64,000 bases of DNA. It comes from Ensifer adhaerens (lineage in GTDB: Bacteria; Pseudomonadota; Alphaproteobacteria; Rhizobiales; Rhizobiaceae). A model generated the notes under the pieces. The model saw only the letters and a program-made list of their open reading frames with translations, was not told the DNA's origin and made no database searches. The stretch covers positions 3,134,803 to 3,198,802 of the forward strand of contig NZ_CP083350.1 in NCBI RefSeq assembly GCF_020035535.1, written 5' to 3'. Below are positions 46,534 through 55,937 of this stretch, one piece after another (positions within the stretch are counted from its first letter, which is position 1; the number at the start of each line of letters is the position of its first letter). The position numbers were made by a program, and so were the translations under genes.

Positions 46534-47559
46534 ATGCGCAGCAATTCCTTCAACTTTGCCATTTCCAGAAGAACCCTGATCAAAGCTGCCGGCGCTTCCA
46601 CCGTGGTGGCAGCGGCCGGTCTGCCGAGCCGTCTGCTCGCTGCGGACCCGATAAAGGTGGCAGCCATCTACACCGTTCCGGTCGAGCAGCAGTGGGTCAG
46701 CCGTATCCACAAGGCGGCCAATGCAGCCAAGGAACGCGGCGACATCGAATATGTCTATTCGGAAAACACCGCAAACAACGATTACGAGCGCGTCATGCGT
46801 GAGTATTGCGAGGCGGGTCACAAGTTGATCCTGGGCGAGGTATTCGGCGTCGAGGATGCTGCCCGCGCGGTGGCCAAAGACTATCCGGATGTCGCCTTCC
46901 TGATGGGCTCGAGCTTCAAGCCCGATGCCGCCGTTCCGAACTTCTCGGTTTTCGACAACTATATCCAGGACGCATCCTATCTATCCGGCCTCGTCGCCGG
47001 CGCAATGACCAAGTCCAAGAACATCGGCATGGTGGGAGGCTATCCGATCCCAGAGGTCAATCGGCTGATGAATGCATTCATGGCCGGCGTGAAGGAAGTG
47101 GCCCCGGAAACCAAATTCCAGGTAGCCTTCATCGGCTCATGGTTCGATCCGCCAAAGGCCAAAGAGACCGCATTCGCCCAGATCGATGGGGGTGCGGACT
47201 TGCTCTATGCCGAACGTTTCGGCGTGTCCGACGCCGCCAAAGAGAAGAAGGTGTTGGCCATCGGCAATGTTATCGATACCCAGGCGGACTACCCGGACAC
47301 CGTTGTCGCCTCCGCACTGTGGCATTTCGAACCGACACTCGACAAAGCGATCAGCGAAGTGAAGGCAGGCGCGTTCAAGGCTGACGACTACGGCATCTAT
47401 TCCTTCATGAAGAACGGCGGCTGTTCACTGGCGCCTCTTGGCACCTTCGACAGCAAGGTTCCGGATGCCATCAAGGCCAAGGTCGCGCAGAAGGAAAAAA
47501 TGATCAAGGACGGTTCGTTTACCGTCGAGATCAACGACGTCGAGCCGAAGTCGACCTAA
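46534..47559 (+). CDS. BMP-family ABC transporter substrate-binding protein
   Basis: A 341-residue periplasmic protein of the basic membrane protein family, which binds nucleosides or related compounds. The N-terminus has a twin-arginine signal (SRRTLIKAAGASTVVAAAGL). DPIKVAAIYTVPVEQQWVSR, YEYVYSENTAN-type and YCEAGHKLILGEVFGVED segments are typical of PnrA/BMP proteins, with DTVVASALWHFEPTLDKAI near the end. The ATG follows GAGGGGAAC. It heads an operon with an ATPase, two permeases and a deaminase. Confidence 0.9.
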   Translation: MRSNSFNFAISRRTLIKAAGASTVVAAAGLPSRLLAADPIKVAAIYTVPVEQQWVSRIHKAANAAKERGDIEYVYSENTANNDYERVMREYCEAGHKLILGEVFGVEDAARAVAKDYPDVAFLMGSSFKPDAAVPNFSVFDNYIQDASYLSGLVAGAMTKSKNIGMVGGYPIPEVNRLMNAFMAGVKEVAPETKFQVAFIGSWFDPPKAKETAFAQIDGGADLLYAERFGVSDAAKEKKVLAIGNVIDTQADYPDTVVASALWHFEPTLDKAISEVKAGAFKADDYGIYSFMKNGGCSLAPLGTFDSKVPDAIKAKVAQKEKMIKDGSFTVEINDVEPKST

Positions 47560-47591
47560 CCACTTCCTCGCGTTCATCGGAGTGGTCGGCA

Positions 47592-49208
47592 GTGCCGGAC
47601 GAGGAATTACCCCTCGCCTTCAGCGACCATTCTCTACTTGGACGGGAAGGGAAGCCCCCAACAACTCCGGTCGCCGATGTGTCTAGCAAACCCGCACTTC
47701 GTCTTTCTCGCATTAGCAAGCGTTTCGGCCCGCTCAGGGCCAACGACGCCATTTCCTTCGACCTCAAGCAGAGCGAAGTCATCGCACTTCTCGGGGAGAA
47801 CGGTGCCGGCAAGACGACTCTGATGAACATTCTCTTCGGCCACTATGTCGCCGACGAGGGAACTATCGAGGCCTTTGGCAAGCCGCTTCCACCGGGAGAT
47901 CCGCGTGCAGCCATTGACGCCGGCATTGGCATGGTCCACCAGCACTTCACCCTCGCCGACAACATGACCGTACTGGAAAACATCGCGCTTGGTACGCAGA
48001 GCCTTTGGCGCCTGCGGCTTGACCGGGCCGCAGCGCGACGTCGCATCGCGCAATTGTCCGCTGATTTTGGCCTCGCCGTTGATCCCGCGGCTACCATATC
48101 CAGCCTTTCGGTCGGCGAACGTCAGCGCGTCGAGATCCTGAAGGCCCTTTATCGCGAGGGCCGCATCCTGATCCTGGACGAACCGACGGCCGTTTTAACC
48201 CCCGCCGAGACTGAGGTACTGTTCCGGACGCTGAAGCTGCTCGTCGCCAAGGGCCTGTCGATAATCTTTATCTCTCACAAATTAAATGAAGTCATGGCTG
48301 TCAGCGATCGCGTGCTGGTTCTGCGTTCCGGCCAGCTCGTCGGCGAGCGCGAAACAGGTACGACCGATCGCAAAGAACTGGCAGCTCTCATGGTAGGCCA
48401 GGAGGTCAAGCCAGCGAAGGTCAGCCCGCTGAGACTGGGAGCACCGCTGCTGGCACTCGAACAGGTCTCCGCAACGCCGTACAATGGCGCGGGGCTCGAC
48501 CAAGTGTCGCTCACGCTTACAGCCGGAGAAATCACCGGCGTTGCCGGTGTTGCCGGCAACGGTCAGGCTGTCCTTGCTGCCCTCATCGCCGGCACACGGC
48601 GCCCAACCGGCGGCAGCATTTCCATCGCAGGGCAGCAAGTCTCCGACTGGTCGCCACGCGCGGCGCTCGCCTATGGCGTGGCCCGCGTACCGGAAGACCG
48701 CCACGCCGTCGGCAGCATCGGCGACATGAGCGTGACGGAGAATGTCATCGCCGAACGCTACCGAAGCCCTCGGTTCAGCCACATGGGCTTCCTGAACTGG
48801 AAGGCCGCCGGACGCTTTGCCGAGAAACTCATTGCCGACTACGACGTCAAATGCCCTTCGCCCGAAGCACGCATACGCCTACTCTCAGGCGGCAACATGC
48901 AGAAGCTCATCCTCGGCCGCGCCCTTGATGGCGACCCGGCGGTCATCCTGGCAAGTCAGCCAACACGCGGCCTCGATGTCGGCGCCGTCGCCTACGTTCA
49001 CCGCATGCTGCTCTCAGCGCGAGATCGGGGTGCCGCGATATTGCTCATTTCGGAAGACCTCGAGGAAGTCCTGGCATTGTCCGACCGCATCTTCGTTATG
49101 TTCAAGGGGCGCCTTTCCACGCCCTCTGCAAGGGGCGAACGCAGCATTCGGGAACTGGGGGAACTGATGGCAGGCCACAGCGGGGAGCGCGGTGATCATG
49201 CGGCTTGA
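47592..49208 (+). CDS. Nucleoside-type ABC transporter ATP-binding protein (double cassette)
   Basis: A 538-residue protein with two ATP-binding cassettes. GENGAGKTTLMNILFG is the first Walker A, LSVGERQRVEILKALYREG the signature and [15 protein letters not shown] the Walker B. The second half has GVAGNGQAVLAAL in place of Walker A, LSGGNMQKLILGRAL, and VILASQPTRGLDVGAV. This layout is that of BMP-linked importers. The start is shown as GTG at 47592, but the first 37 residues are not conserved and a later start is possible. It overlaps the next permease start. Confidence 0.9.
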   Translation: MPDEELPLAFSDHSLLGREGKPPTTPVADVSSKPALRLSRISKRFGPLRANDAISFDLKQSEVIALLGENGAGKTTLMNILFGHYVADEGTIEAFGKPLPPGDPRAAIDAGIGMVHQHFTLADNMTVLENIALGTQSLWRLRLDRAAARRRIAQLSADFGLAVDPAATISSLSVGERQRVEILKALYREGRILILDEPTAVLTPAETEVLFRTLKLLVAKGLSIIFISHKLNEVMAVSDRVLVLRSGQLVGERETGTTDRKELAALMVGQEVKPAKVSPLRLGAPLLALEQVSATPYNGAGLDQVSLTLTAGEITGVAGVAGNGQAVLAALIAGTRRPTGGSISIAGQQVSDWSPRAALAYGVARVPEDRHAVGSIGDMSVTENVIAERYRSPRFSHMGFLNWKAAGRFAEKLIADYDVKCPSPEARIRLLSGGNMQKLILGRALDGDPAVILASQPTRGLDVGAVAYVHRMLLSARDRGAAILLISEDLEEVLALSDRIFVMFKGRLSTPSARGERSIRELGELMAGHSGERGDHAA

Positions 49209-50247
49209 ACCGAAACCCGCGCCGTCCTTGGCGATCACCTTGCTGTTTCCGCTGGCGGCCATAGGCACCACGCTGGTGCTGACGTCGATACTGGTTCTCG
49301 CCGCCGGCGCTTCCCCACTGTCCGTCTTCTATCTTGTGGCGAAGGGGGCGGCCGGCTCACAGTTCGCCTTCTTGGAGACCTTGACCCGGGCGACGCCACT
49401 CATCTTCACGGGTTTGGCGATCGCCGTCGCCTTTCGGGCAAAGCTCTGGAACATCGGCGCAGAAGCCCAACTCTACATCGGTGGCGTCGTCACCGTAGCG
49501 CTGGGAACCGGCGCACTACCCCTGCCTTCGGTCGTTCTCATCCCGGTAATCATGGTCGCCGTCATGGCCGCAGGCGCGTTGCTTCTGCTCGGCCCAGCCG
49601 TGCTGAAGACGCGTTTCGGCGTCGACGAGGTGGTCACCACGTTGCTGCTCAACTTCATCGTCCTGCTGTTCGTATCCATGCTACTCGAAGGTATACTCAA
49701 GGATCCGATGGGGCTCGGCTGGCCGCAATCGCAGAAGGTCATAGCCGAAGCACAACTGCCGCGCCTTATCCAGGGCAAGCGCCTGCACTATGGCTTCGTC
49801 ATCGCCCTCGTTTCGGCCGTCCTCATTTGGGTCGTTATGAAAAAGACGGTTCTCGGCTACGAGATGCGCGCCGTCGGCCTCAATCCCGAGGGCGCTCGTT
49901 TTGTTGGCATTCTGGTCGACCGCACTCTGATGAAGACGGCGTTGCTTTCGGGGGGATTGGCCGCTCTTGCGGGTTTTTCCGAAGTCTCTGGGCTCAAGGG
50001 CAACCTGACGCTCGACCTGTCGCCGGGCTACGGCTACACCGGCATCGTCGTCGCCATGCTGGCCATGCTGAATCCGCTCGGTGTCATCGCCTCGGCCATC
50101 TTCGTCGCCGGCATCTTCGTCGGCGCCGATGCCATGAGCCGAGCGGCCAAGGTGCCGAGTTACATAGCCGACGTCATGGTCGCGACCTCGCTACTGACCA
50201 TGGTTGTCGCGATCCTTCTGACGCGATTCCGGATCAGGTGGAGGTGA
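49198..50247 (+). CDS. Nucleoside-type ABC transporter permease 1
   Basis: A 349-residue inner-membrane permease with eight or more hydrophobic segments. FTGLAIAVAFRAKLWNIGAE and AQLYIGGVVTVALGTGAL are diagnostic of BMP-associated permeases, and RFGVDEVVTTLLLNFIVLL and GYGYTGIVVAMLAMLNPLGV follow. The ATG at 49198 is ten bases after GGGGAG and overlaps the ATPase stop; a GTG at 49192 is the alternative. It is followed one base later by the second permease gene. Confidence 0.9.
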   Translation: MRLEPKPAPSLAITLLFPLAAIGTTLVLTSILVLAAGASPLSVFYLVAKGAAGSQFAFLETLTRATPLIFTGLAIAVAFRAKLWNIGAEAQLYIGGVVTVALGTGALPLPSVVLIPVIMVAVMAAGALLLLGPAVLKTRFGVDEVVTTLLLNFIVLLFVSMLLEGILKDPMGLGWPQSQKVIAEAQLPRLIQGKRLHYGFVIALVSAVLIWVVMKKTVLGYEMRAVGLNPEGARFVGILVDRTLMKTALLSGGLAALAGFSEVSGLKGNLTLDLSPGYGYTGIVVAMLAMLNPLGVIASAIFVAGIFVGADAMSRAAKVPSYIADVMVATSLLTMVVAILLTRFRIRWR

Positions 50248-50248
50248 C

Positions 50249-51190
50249 ATGGACGCGCTCGAAATCCTCTTCACCGCCTCTTTTTGGGTTGCCGCAATCC
50301 GCATAGCATCCCCGCTGATCTTCGCGACCATGGGCGAGTTGATCTGCGAGCGCGCCGGCGTCCTTAACCTCGGCATCGAGGGGATCATGACGGCAGGCGC
50401 TTTCGCCGGCTGGTTTACCGTATATTCTGGCGGCGATCTTTGGGCCGGCTTGCTGGTCGCTGCCCTTTTCGGCGCCATGTTCGGCCTGCTGCATGCCACG
50501 CTCACGGTACCACTCGGCCTGTCGCAACACGTGGTCGGCATCGGTGTTACGCTGCTTGCCACGAGTCTTACTTACTTCATCTATCGTCTTGCGCTGCCCG
50601 AGGTGACGTCGCCGCCCAAAATCGAGCCGTTCCAGCCCCTGCCGATCCCGGGCTTGTCCAGCATTCCGGTCGTTGGCGAGGCACTGTTTACTCAGACACC
50701 ACTGACCTATCTCGCATTCATGTCGGTCGCCGCCGTTGCCTGGATCCTCTATCGCACGCCCATCGGTCTCGCCGTTCGTGCCGCAGGCGAAAATCCGTCA
50801 GCGGTCGAAGCGCAGGGCATTTCGGTCACTGGCATTCGCATGGGCGCCGTCGTCGTTGGTAGCGCGCTGATGGCGGTCGGCGGCGCCTTTCTCACCACCT
50901 CGGCTTTCAACTCGTTCTTCTTCCAGATGATCAATGGACGCGGTTGGATTTGTATCGCACTGGTCGTCTTCGGCTCCTGGCGGCCAGGTAAGGCGCTGAT
51001 CGGCGCCATCCTCTTCGCAGCCTTCGATGCCTATCAGGTTCGTCTGCAGCAGATATCCGGCGGCATCGTGCCCTATCAGGTTTTCCTGATGATGCCCTAT
51101 GCGCTGTCGATCTTGGCGCTGATCCTGGTCGCACGTCGTGCTGCATATCCCAGAGCTTTGATGATCCCGTACCAGAAAGGCGAAAGATGA
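50249..51190 (+). CDS. Nucleoside-type ABC transporter permease 2
   Basis: A 313-residue inner-membrane permease. SPLIFATMGELICERAGVLN and LGIEGIMTAGAFAGW are diagnostic of the second BMP-linked permease, with GLSQHVVGIGVTLLATSLTY and AAGENPSAVEAQGISVTG after it. The start codon follows the previous stop after one base. It overlaps the downstream deaminase gene by four bases, so the transporter and enzyme are translationally coupled. Confidence 0.92.
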   Translation: MDALEILFTASFWVAAIRIASPLIFATMGELICERAGVLNLGIEGIMTAGAFAGWFTVYSGGDLWAGLLVAALFGAMFGLLHATLTVPLGLSQHVVGIGVTLLATSLTYFIYRLALPEVTSPPKIEPFQPLPIPGLSSIPVVGEALFTQTPLTYLAFMSVAAVAWILYRTPIGLAVRAAGENPSAVEAQGISVTGIRMGAVVVGSALMAVGGAFLTTSAFNSFFFQMINGRGWICIALVVFGSWRPGKALIGAILFAAFDAYQVRLQQISGGIVPYQVFLMMPYALSILALILVARRAAYPRALMIPYQKGER

Positions 51191-52476
51191 GCTTCGACCT
51201 GATCATAAAAGGGGGCACGCTGCCCGATGGAAACGTCGCCGACATCGGCATCAAGGGAGATAGAATCGCCGCGATCGACCCACGCATCGACGCGCAGGCT
51301 GGTCGTGTCATCGATGCCTCGGGCGACCTCGTCAGTCAGCCCTTTGTCGATCCCCATTTCCATATGGATGCAACGCTGTCCTACGGCCTGCCACGTATCA
51401 ATGCCTCGGGTACGCTGCTCGAAGGCATCGCGCTGTGGGGCGAACTCAAGCCGCTCCTGACCCATGAAGCCGTCAAGGAGCGGGCGTTGGCTTATTGCGA
51501 CTGGGCGGTCTCGATGGGCCTCCTCGCCATCCGCACGCATGTCGATACCTGCGACGACCGCCTTCTTGCGGTGGAAGCGCTGCTAGAGGTCAAGAAGGAG
51601 ATCGCGCCCTACATCGACCTCCAGCTTGTCGCCTTCCCGCAGGACGGGTTCTATCGCTCGCCGAATGCGCGCGAAAACACCATCCGCGCCCTCGACATGG
51701 GCGTCGATATCGTTGGTGGTATTCCGCATTTCGAGCGGACCATGTCCGACGGCACGCGTTCCGTTACCGAACTTTGCGAGATCGCGGTCAAGCGCGGCTT
51801 GATGGTCGACTTGCACTGTGACGAGACCGACGACCCGTTGTCGCGCCATATCGAGCAGCTTGCCTATGAGACCCAGAGGCTCGGCCTGCAAGGCCGGGTG
51901 GCTGCCTCGCACCTTACCTCGATGCATTCGATGGATAACTACTATGTCTCGAAGCTGCTGCCGCTGATTGCGGAAGCCGACATCTCAGTGATCCCCAATC
52001 CACTCATAAACATCATGCTGCAAGGACGCCACGACACCTACCCTAAACGCCGTGGCCTCACGCGAGTGCCGGACATGCTAAAGGCCGGCATCCGCACCGG
52101 CTGGGGTCAGGATTGCGTGCTCGATCCCTGGTATTCCCTCGGTACAGCCGATATGCTCGACGTCGCCTTCATGGGATTGCACGTCGCCCAGATGTCCTCG
52201 CCCGCAGACATGCGCACCTGCTTCGACATGGTCACCAAGATCAATGCCGAGATCATGGGACTTGATCATCTCGGCCTAGCCGTAGGCAAATCCGCAAGTC
52301 TCGTCGTGCTCGATGCGGGCAACCCCATCGAGGCGGTGCGCCTGCGCGCCGAACGGCTTTGTGTCGTGGCGAAGGGCAAGGTCGTGGCCGAACGCGAAAA
52401 GCGCGATACAGCCCTGTCCATCAAGGGCCGCCCCGCGACCATCAACCGCCGCCACATCGTGCCACGGCAATCGTGA
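51187..52476 (+). CDS. codA: Cytosine-deaminase-like amidohydrolase
   Basis: A 429-residue metal-dependent amidohydrolase of the CodA group, which deaminates nucleobase-like rings. Metal ligands are visible: PHFHMD (His57 and His59), LHCDETDDP with the His and acid pair, HLTSMH, and GWGQDCVLDPWYSLGTADML with the catalytic Asp. FPQDG provides the substrate-binding Gln. All core residues of E. coli CodA appear conserved. Its close coupling to a BMP-type importer suggests salvage of a pyrimidine or similar base from outside. Creatinine or isoguanine deaminases also fall near this family, so the symbol is tentative. Confidence 0.85.
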   Translation: MSFDLIIKGGTLPDGNVADIGIKGDRIAAIDPRIDAQAGRVIDASGDLVSQPFVDPHFHMDATLSYGLPRINASGTLLEGIALWGELKPLLTHEAVKERALAYCDWAVSMGLLAIRTHVDTCDDRLLAVEALLEVKKEIAPYIDLQLVAFPQDGFYRSPNARENTIRALDMGVDIVGGIPHFERTMSDGTRSVTELCEIAVKRGLMVDLHCDETDDPLSRHIEQLAYETQRLGLQGRVAASHLTSMHSMDNYYVSKLLPLIAEADISVIPNPLINIMLQGRHDTYPKRRGLTRVPDMLKAGIRTGWGQDCVLDPWYSLGTADMLDVAFMGLHVAQMSSPADMRTCFDMVTKINAEIMGLDHLGLAVGKSASLVVLDAGNPIEAVRLRAERLCVVAKGKVVAEREKRDTALSIKGRPATINRRHIVPRQS

Positions 52477-52723
52477 GTTACGAATAGTTCGTCAGGCGAG
52501 CGGTCAAAGTAGCTCCGCCGGGATTCCTTCCGTGTTGGCCCCACAAGGCGTCCAAGAAGTCGAACAACGATGTCGGAGAAGAATTGGCTTCATCTAAAGC
52601 GGGAAATCAGATAGGATTCAACCTGCTCGATATGAGTGGCACCGTGTGTTTCCGGGCGACGCGATCTTCGCTGTGAGACCGTCCGGCCACATTTCCCCGC
52701 CGGACTCTCAAAGGAGAGTCGCC

Positions 52724-52987
52724 ATGTCGAAGCCATTGAAGATTGTACTGGAACCGTCAAACGAGGCGGATGCGCAACATGACGTCGCGGTGGCGGCGGC
52801 CGTGGAACTCGCAATGGAGTTTTACGGCTGCGACGCCGTGACCGCCGCGGCCAAGCGCGCATTCGAGGCCAGGGACCTCAATCGCGAAAGCCATTACCGG
52901 TTCTGGCTTCATATCTTCAAATCTCTGAAATCTGATCCACACCTGATCAACGAAATCTGCCAGCCGGGTGACGAAGCGGCTGCCTGA
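52724..52987 (+). CDS. Small hypothetical protein (87 residues)
   Basis: An 87-residue soluble protein beginning MSKPLKIVLEPSNEADAQH. It has a helical core (AAAVELAMEFYGCDAVTAAA, then FWLHIFKSLKSDPHLINEIC). AAGGAGAGTC precedes the ATG at 52724. An upstream in-frame start at 52646 has no ribosome site. I do not recognise the family. It stands between two operons. The 247 bases before it and the 200 after it hold no other gene; the latter carries operator-like repeats. Confidence 0.65.
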   Translation: MSKPLKIVLEPSNEADAQHDVAVAAAVELAMEFYGCDAVTAAAKRAFEARDLNRESHYRFWLHIFKSLKSDPHLINEICQPGDEAAA

Positions 52988-53084
52988 GGCAGCGCGCATA
53001 AACCCAAGCGCGGATTCATAGAGCTTGGGGCTTTCAAGACCGAATCCGATGCAAGCCGCCCGCCAGCTCAGCGAATGCAACACG

Positions 53085-53130
53085 ATTGATATGGATTCCG
53101 TATCAATACCGGGAAATCAATATTGGAAAT
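53085..53130. promoter_or_regulatory. Operator-like repeats before the PotD-type gene
   Basis: ATTGATA and TATCAAT form perfect seven-base arms at 53085-53107 around nine bases. Another ATCAATATTGGAAAT follows at 53116-53130. The same half-site and the ATATTGGAA tail recur before the dioxygenase gene, so one regulator may control both. Confidence 0.55.
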
Positions 53131-53187
53131 CGCAAGACTGGCGGGCGCAATGTCACCGAACCGACAACACCAACAAAGGGGATCGTC

Positions 53188-54228
53188 ATGAGGTACACTG
53201 CGCTGTGCGCACCTGCGATCGTATCAATGGTTTTGGCCGCCAACGGCCACGCCGAAACGCTCATCGTCAACAGCTATGGCGGGCCGTACGAAACCATCAT
53301 CCGGGAGCGGATCATTGAGCCCTTCGAAGCCAAATTCGGGATCGAGGTTATCTATGACGCCGTCGGTTCGGCCTCACAGGATTATGCCAAGATCAAGGCC
53401 ACCAACGGGCGCCCCGGTTTCGATGTCGTCGTAATGACCGCTTCTCAATCTCTCGAAGGATGCAAGGAGGGCCTGCTTGAGGAATTCTCTCCAGAGGAGG
53501 TTCCCAATCTTGAGCATCTGTCGTCGGTAATCGCCGGCGTCGCTGGCCCCTGTGGCGCGGTTCACGAAGTGCAATATCTCTCGCTTCTTTACCGGACGGA
53601 CAAGCTGGCGGAGCGTCCGAATTCCTGGAACGCGCTTCTGGATGATGGCCTCAAGGGCAAGATCATCCTGCCGACCTTCCAAAACGTGATGGCCGCCTAC
53701 CTGATGGAGATCTTCTCGGTCGCCCATGGTGGCGATCTGCTCGAGAACGTCGATCCCGGCTTTGCCGCTATGGCCAAGCTTGCCGGACAGTCGATCGGCT
53801 TTGAGCAGTCATCCTCCGTCATGGAAACATACATCAAGAACGGCGACGTCTGGGCCATGCCCTTCTGGAACGGGCGCGCGCAACTTCTCGTCGATAGCGG
53901 CTTGCCGGTCGACTATGTCCTGCCGAGGGAGGGTTCGATCCCCTTGCTGGCAACCCTGAACGTGCCGAAGCACGCGGCAAACCGAGACGCAGCTCTCAAG
54001 TTCGTCAACTTCTTTCTCGAGAAGACCAGCCAAGAGGCATGGGTCACCGGCTACAAAGTCGGCAGCGGCCGGATCGACATCGAGGTGCCCGCCGATATCC
54101 GTGCCAAACAAATCACCACCGAGGCCGATCTGAAGGCCCTTCTGTTGCCCGATCTCGCGGCGGTCGCAACACGGCTCTCCGCCTGGGGCGAACGATGGGA
54201 ACGTGATGTCGTCGCGGCGGCCAAGTGA
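53188..54228 (+). CDS. ABC transporter substrate-binding protein, PotD-type
   Basis: A 346-residue periplasmic binding protein of the spermidine/putrescine family. A signal peptide (MRYTALCAPAIVSMVLAANG, cleaved after GHA) is followed by ETLIVNSYGGPYETIIRERI. GRPGFDVVVMTASQSLEG, LSLLYRTDKLAERPNSWNAL and GDVWAMPFWNGRAQLLVDSG are typical domains. The ATG at 53188 was chosen for the signal peptide; the longer frame from 53086 overlaps the operator region. It begins the operon, and two permeases and an ATPase follow. The ligand is unknown; polyamines, opines or amino-acid derivatives fit. Confidence 0.9.
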   Translation: MRYTALCAPAIVSMVLAANGHAETLIVNSYGGPYETIIRERIIEPFEAKFGIEVIYDAVGSASQDYAKIKATNGRPGFDVVVMTASQSLEGCKEGLLEEFSPEEVPNLEHLSSVIAGVAGPCGAVHEVQYLSLLYRTDKLAERPNSWNALLDDGLKGKIILPTFQNVMAAYLMEIFSVAHGGDLLENVDPGFAAMAKLAGQSIGFEQSSSVMETYIKNGDVWAMPFWNGRAQLLVDSGLPVDYVLPREGSIPLLATLNVPKHAANRDAALKFVNFFLEKTSQEAWVTGYKVGSGRIDIEVPADIRAKQITTEADLKALLLPDLAAVATRLSAWGERWERDVVAAAK

Positions 54229-54236
54229 GGTAGATC

Positions 54237-55118
54237 ATGGCCGTCATTATTTGCTCCACTCCGACAAAGCCCCCGCGCGTCGGATCCCCTGTCAAAGGAC
54301 TTCTGCCGCTGATCGCGCCGTCGCTCGTCCTGGTGTTCTTCTTCGCGATACCAATGGGCATGATGATCGGGATCAGCTTTCAAAGTCCAACGGAGGGCAG
54401 CCCGACACTTGCGAGCTACAGCCGCTTCTTCAGCAACGATCTGGTCCTTGCGGGCCTCGCCCGCACCGTCGTGATGTCGGGCCTCGTTGCGTTCTGTGTA
54501 ACCGTCCTGGCCTATCCGCTCGCCTATTATCTGGCACGCTCCACATCGCGCTGGCGAACGGTCATCTTCGCACTTGCCATTGCGCCGGAATTGGCGGGGG
54601 TCGTGCTTCGCACCTACGGCTGGCTCATCATTCTCGAAGATCGCGGCTTCATCAATTCCGCCCTGATGTGGACCGGATTGATCACGGAGCCCTTGCCTTT
54701 ATCGAAGAACCTTCTCGGCGTCGTGGTTGGGCTTACTCACGTCATCCTGCCATTTGGCGTGCTGTCGCTTCTGACGAGCCTGCAGAGTATCAACCCCAAT
54801 CTGGAAAAATCGGCGCAAATTCTTGGCGCGTCACGACTTGCTGCTATCCGGCACATCATCCTGCCGCTCTCCGTGCCGGGAATCGTAAGCTCTTTCTTGA
54901 TCGGCTTCACCATGGCCGCAAGCGCTTATGCGACCCCGGCCCTCCTTGGCGGCGCCGGCTTCAAAGTCATGGCCACAATGGTCTACGAGCAGGTGCTGTT
55001 CTATCTCGATTGGCCCTTCGCGGCGGTCATGGCGAACGTTCTTCTCATCCTGATGCTGGCCGCCGGCTTCGTCGGATCCAGGCTGGAGTCGCGCCTCCAC
55101 CAAAAACTTCACCTTTAA
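54237..55118 (+). CDS. ABC transporter permease, PotB-type
   Basis: A 293-residue inner-membrane permease. LPLIAPSLVLVFFFAIPMGM is the first helix, and the EAA-type loop SAQILGASRLAAIRHIILPL near residue 195 is the contact site for the ATPase. FILEDRGFIN-type and GVVVGLTHVILPFGVLSLL segments are typical of PotB. The gene is eight bases after the binding protein stop. Confidence 0.9.
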   Translation: MAVIICSTPTKPPRVGSPVKGLLPLIAPSLVLVFFFAIPMGMMIGISFQSPTEGSPTLASYSRFFSNDLVLAGLARTVVMSGLVAFCVTVLAYPLAYYLARSTSRWRTVIFALAIAPELAGVVLRTYGWLIILEDRGFINSALMWTGLITEPLPLSKNLLGVVVGLTHVILPFGVLSLLTSLQSINPNLEKSAQILGASRLAAIRHIILPLSVPGIVSSFLIGFTMAASAYATPALLGGAGFKVMATMVYEQVLFYLDWPFAAVMANVLLILMLAAGFVGSRLESRLHQKLHL

Positions 55119-55133
55119 TCTCGGGAGGCTCCA

Positions 55134-55937
55134 ATGAACCGACTGCTCACATATCTGTTCAGGATGGCGCTTGCCGCCATTCTTGCCTTTATCACCCTTC
55201 CGCTGGTGGTCGTCGTTGCGGCCTCTTTCAGTCCAACTTCGGCCGTGACGTTCATCCCGAGCGAATGGACCTTGCAATGGTACGCGGCACTATGGACTAG
55301 CCGCTGGCTCGATCCGTTACTACTCAGCGTCGAACTTGCCGTCATCGTATCGCTCGCTAGCGGACTCCTAGGCGTCCTTGGAGCTTACAGCGTCGCCTAC
55401 GCAAAATGTCCGGGGCATACCGCCATCATGGCGTTCCTCTTGTCACCCATGTCGGTCCCGCAAATCGTCAAGGGCGTGGCGATCGTCCTGTTCCTGTCCT
55501 CGGTTGGACTTTACGACCTGCTGGGGACACCCGGCCTTGTAATGGCTCACATCATTCTGACGTTGCCCTACGTCGTGCGTATGGCGGCCACCGCGATGTT
55601 CGGCTTCGACAAGCGGCTGGACCGCGCGGCACGCGTACTGGGCGCCAGTATCACGCAGAGGATCCGATACGTGCTGTTGCCGCTGATCCGCTCCGGCCTC
55701 TTCTCGGGGATGACCTTCGCCTTCATCATTTCCTTCAATAACATCCCGCTCTCCGTCTTCCTGGTCAGACCCGGTCAGACGACACTTCCGATTACCGTCA
55801 TCAACCATCTCGAATACAGCCTCGATCCGGTGCTTGCGGCAGTGAATGTCGCGTCACTCCTCTTCATCCTTGGCGTAATCATCCTTTTCGAAAAGATCGG
55901 CGGCTTCTCCGCCCAGTTCCACGGAGGTAGCAAATGA
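55134..55937 (+). CDS. ABC transporter permease, PotC-type
   Basis: A 267-residue inner-membrane permease with about six helices. ALAAILAFITLPLVVVVAAS begins it and the EAA-type loop RAARVLGASITQRIRYVLLP lies near residue 165. FAFIISFNNIPLSVFLVRPG is a typical PotC sequence. GGGAGGCTCCA precedes the ATG. The stop overlaps the ATPase start by four bases. Confidence 0.91.
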   Translation: MNRLLTYLFRMALAAILAFITLPLVVVVAASFSPTSAVTFIPSEWTLQWYAALWTSRWLDPLLLSVELAVIVSLASGLLGVLGAYSVAYAKCPGHTAIMAFLLSPMSVPQIVKGVAIVLFLSSVGLYDLLGTPGLVMAHIILTLPYVVRMAATAMFGFDKRLDRAARVLGASITQRIRYVLLPLIRSGLFSGMTFAFIISFNNIPLSVFLVRPGQTTLPITVINHLEYSLDPVLAAVNVASLLFILGVIILFEKIGGFSAQFHGGSK

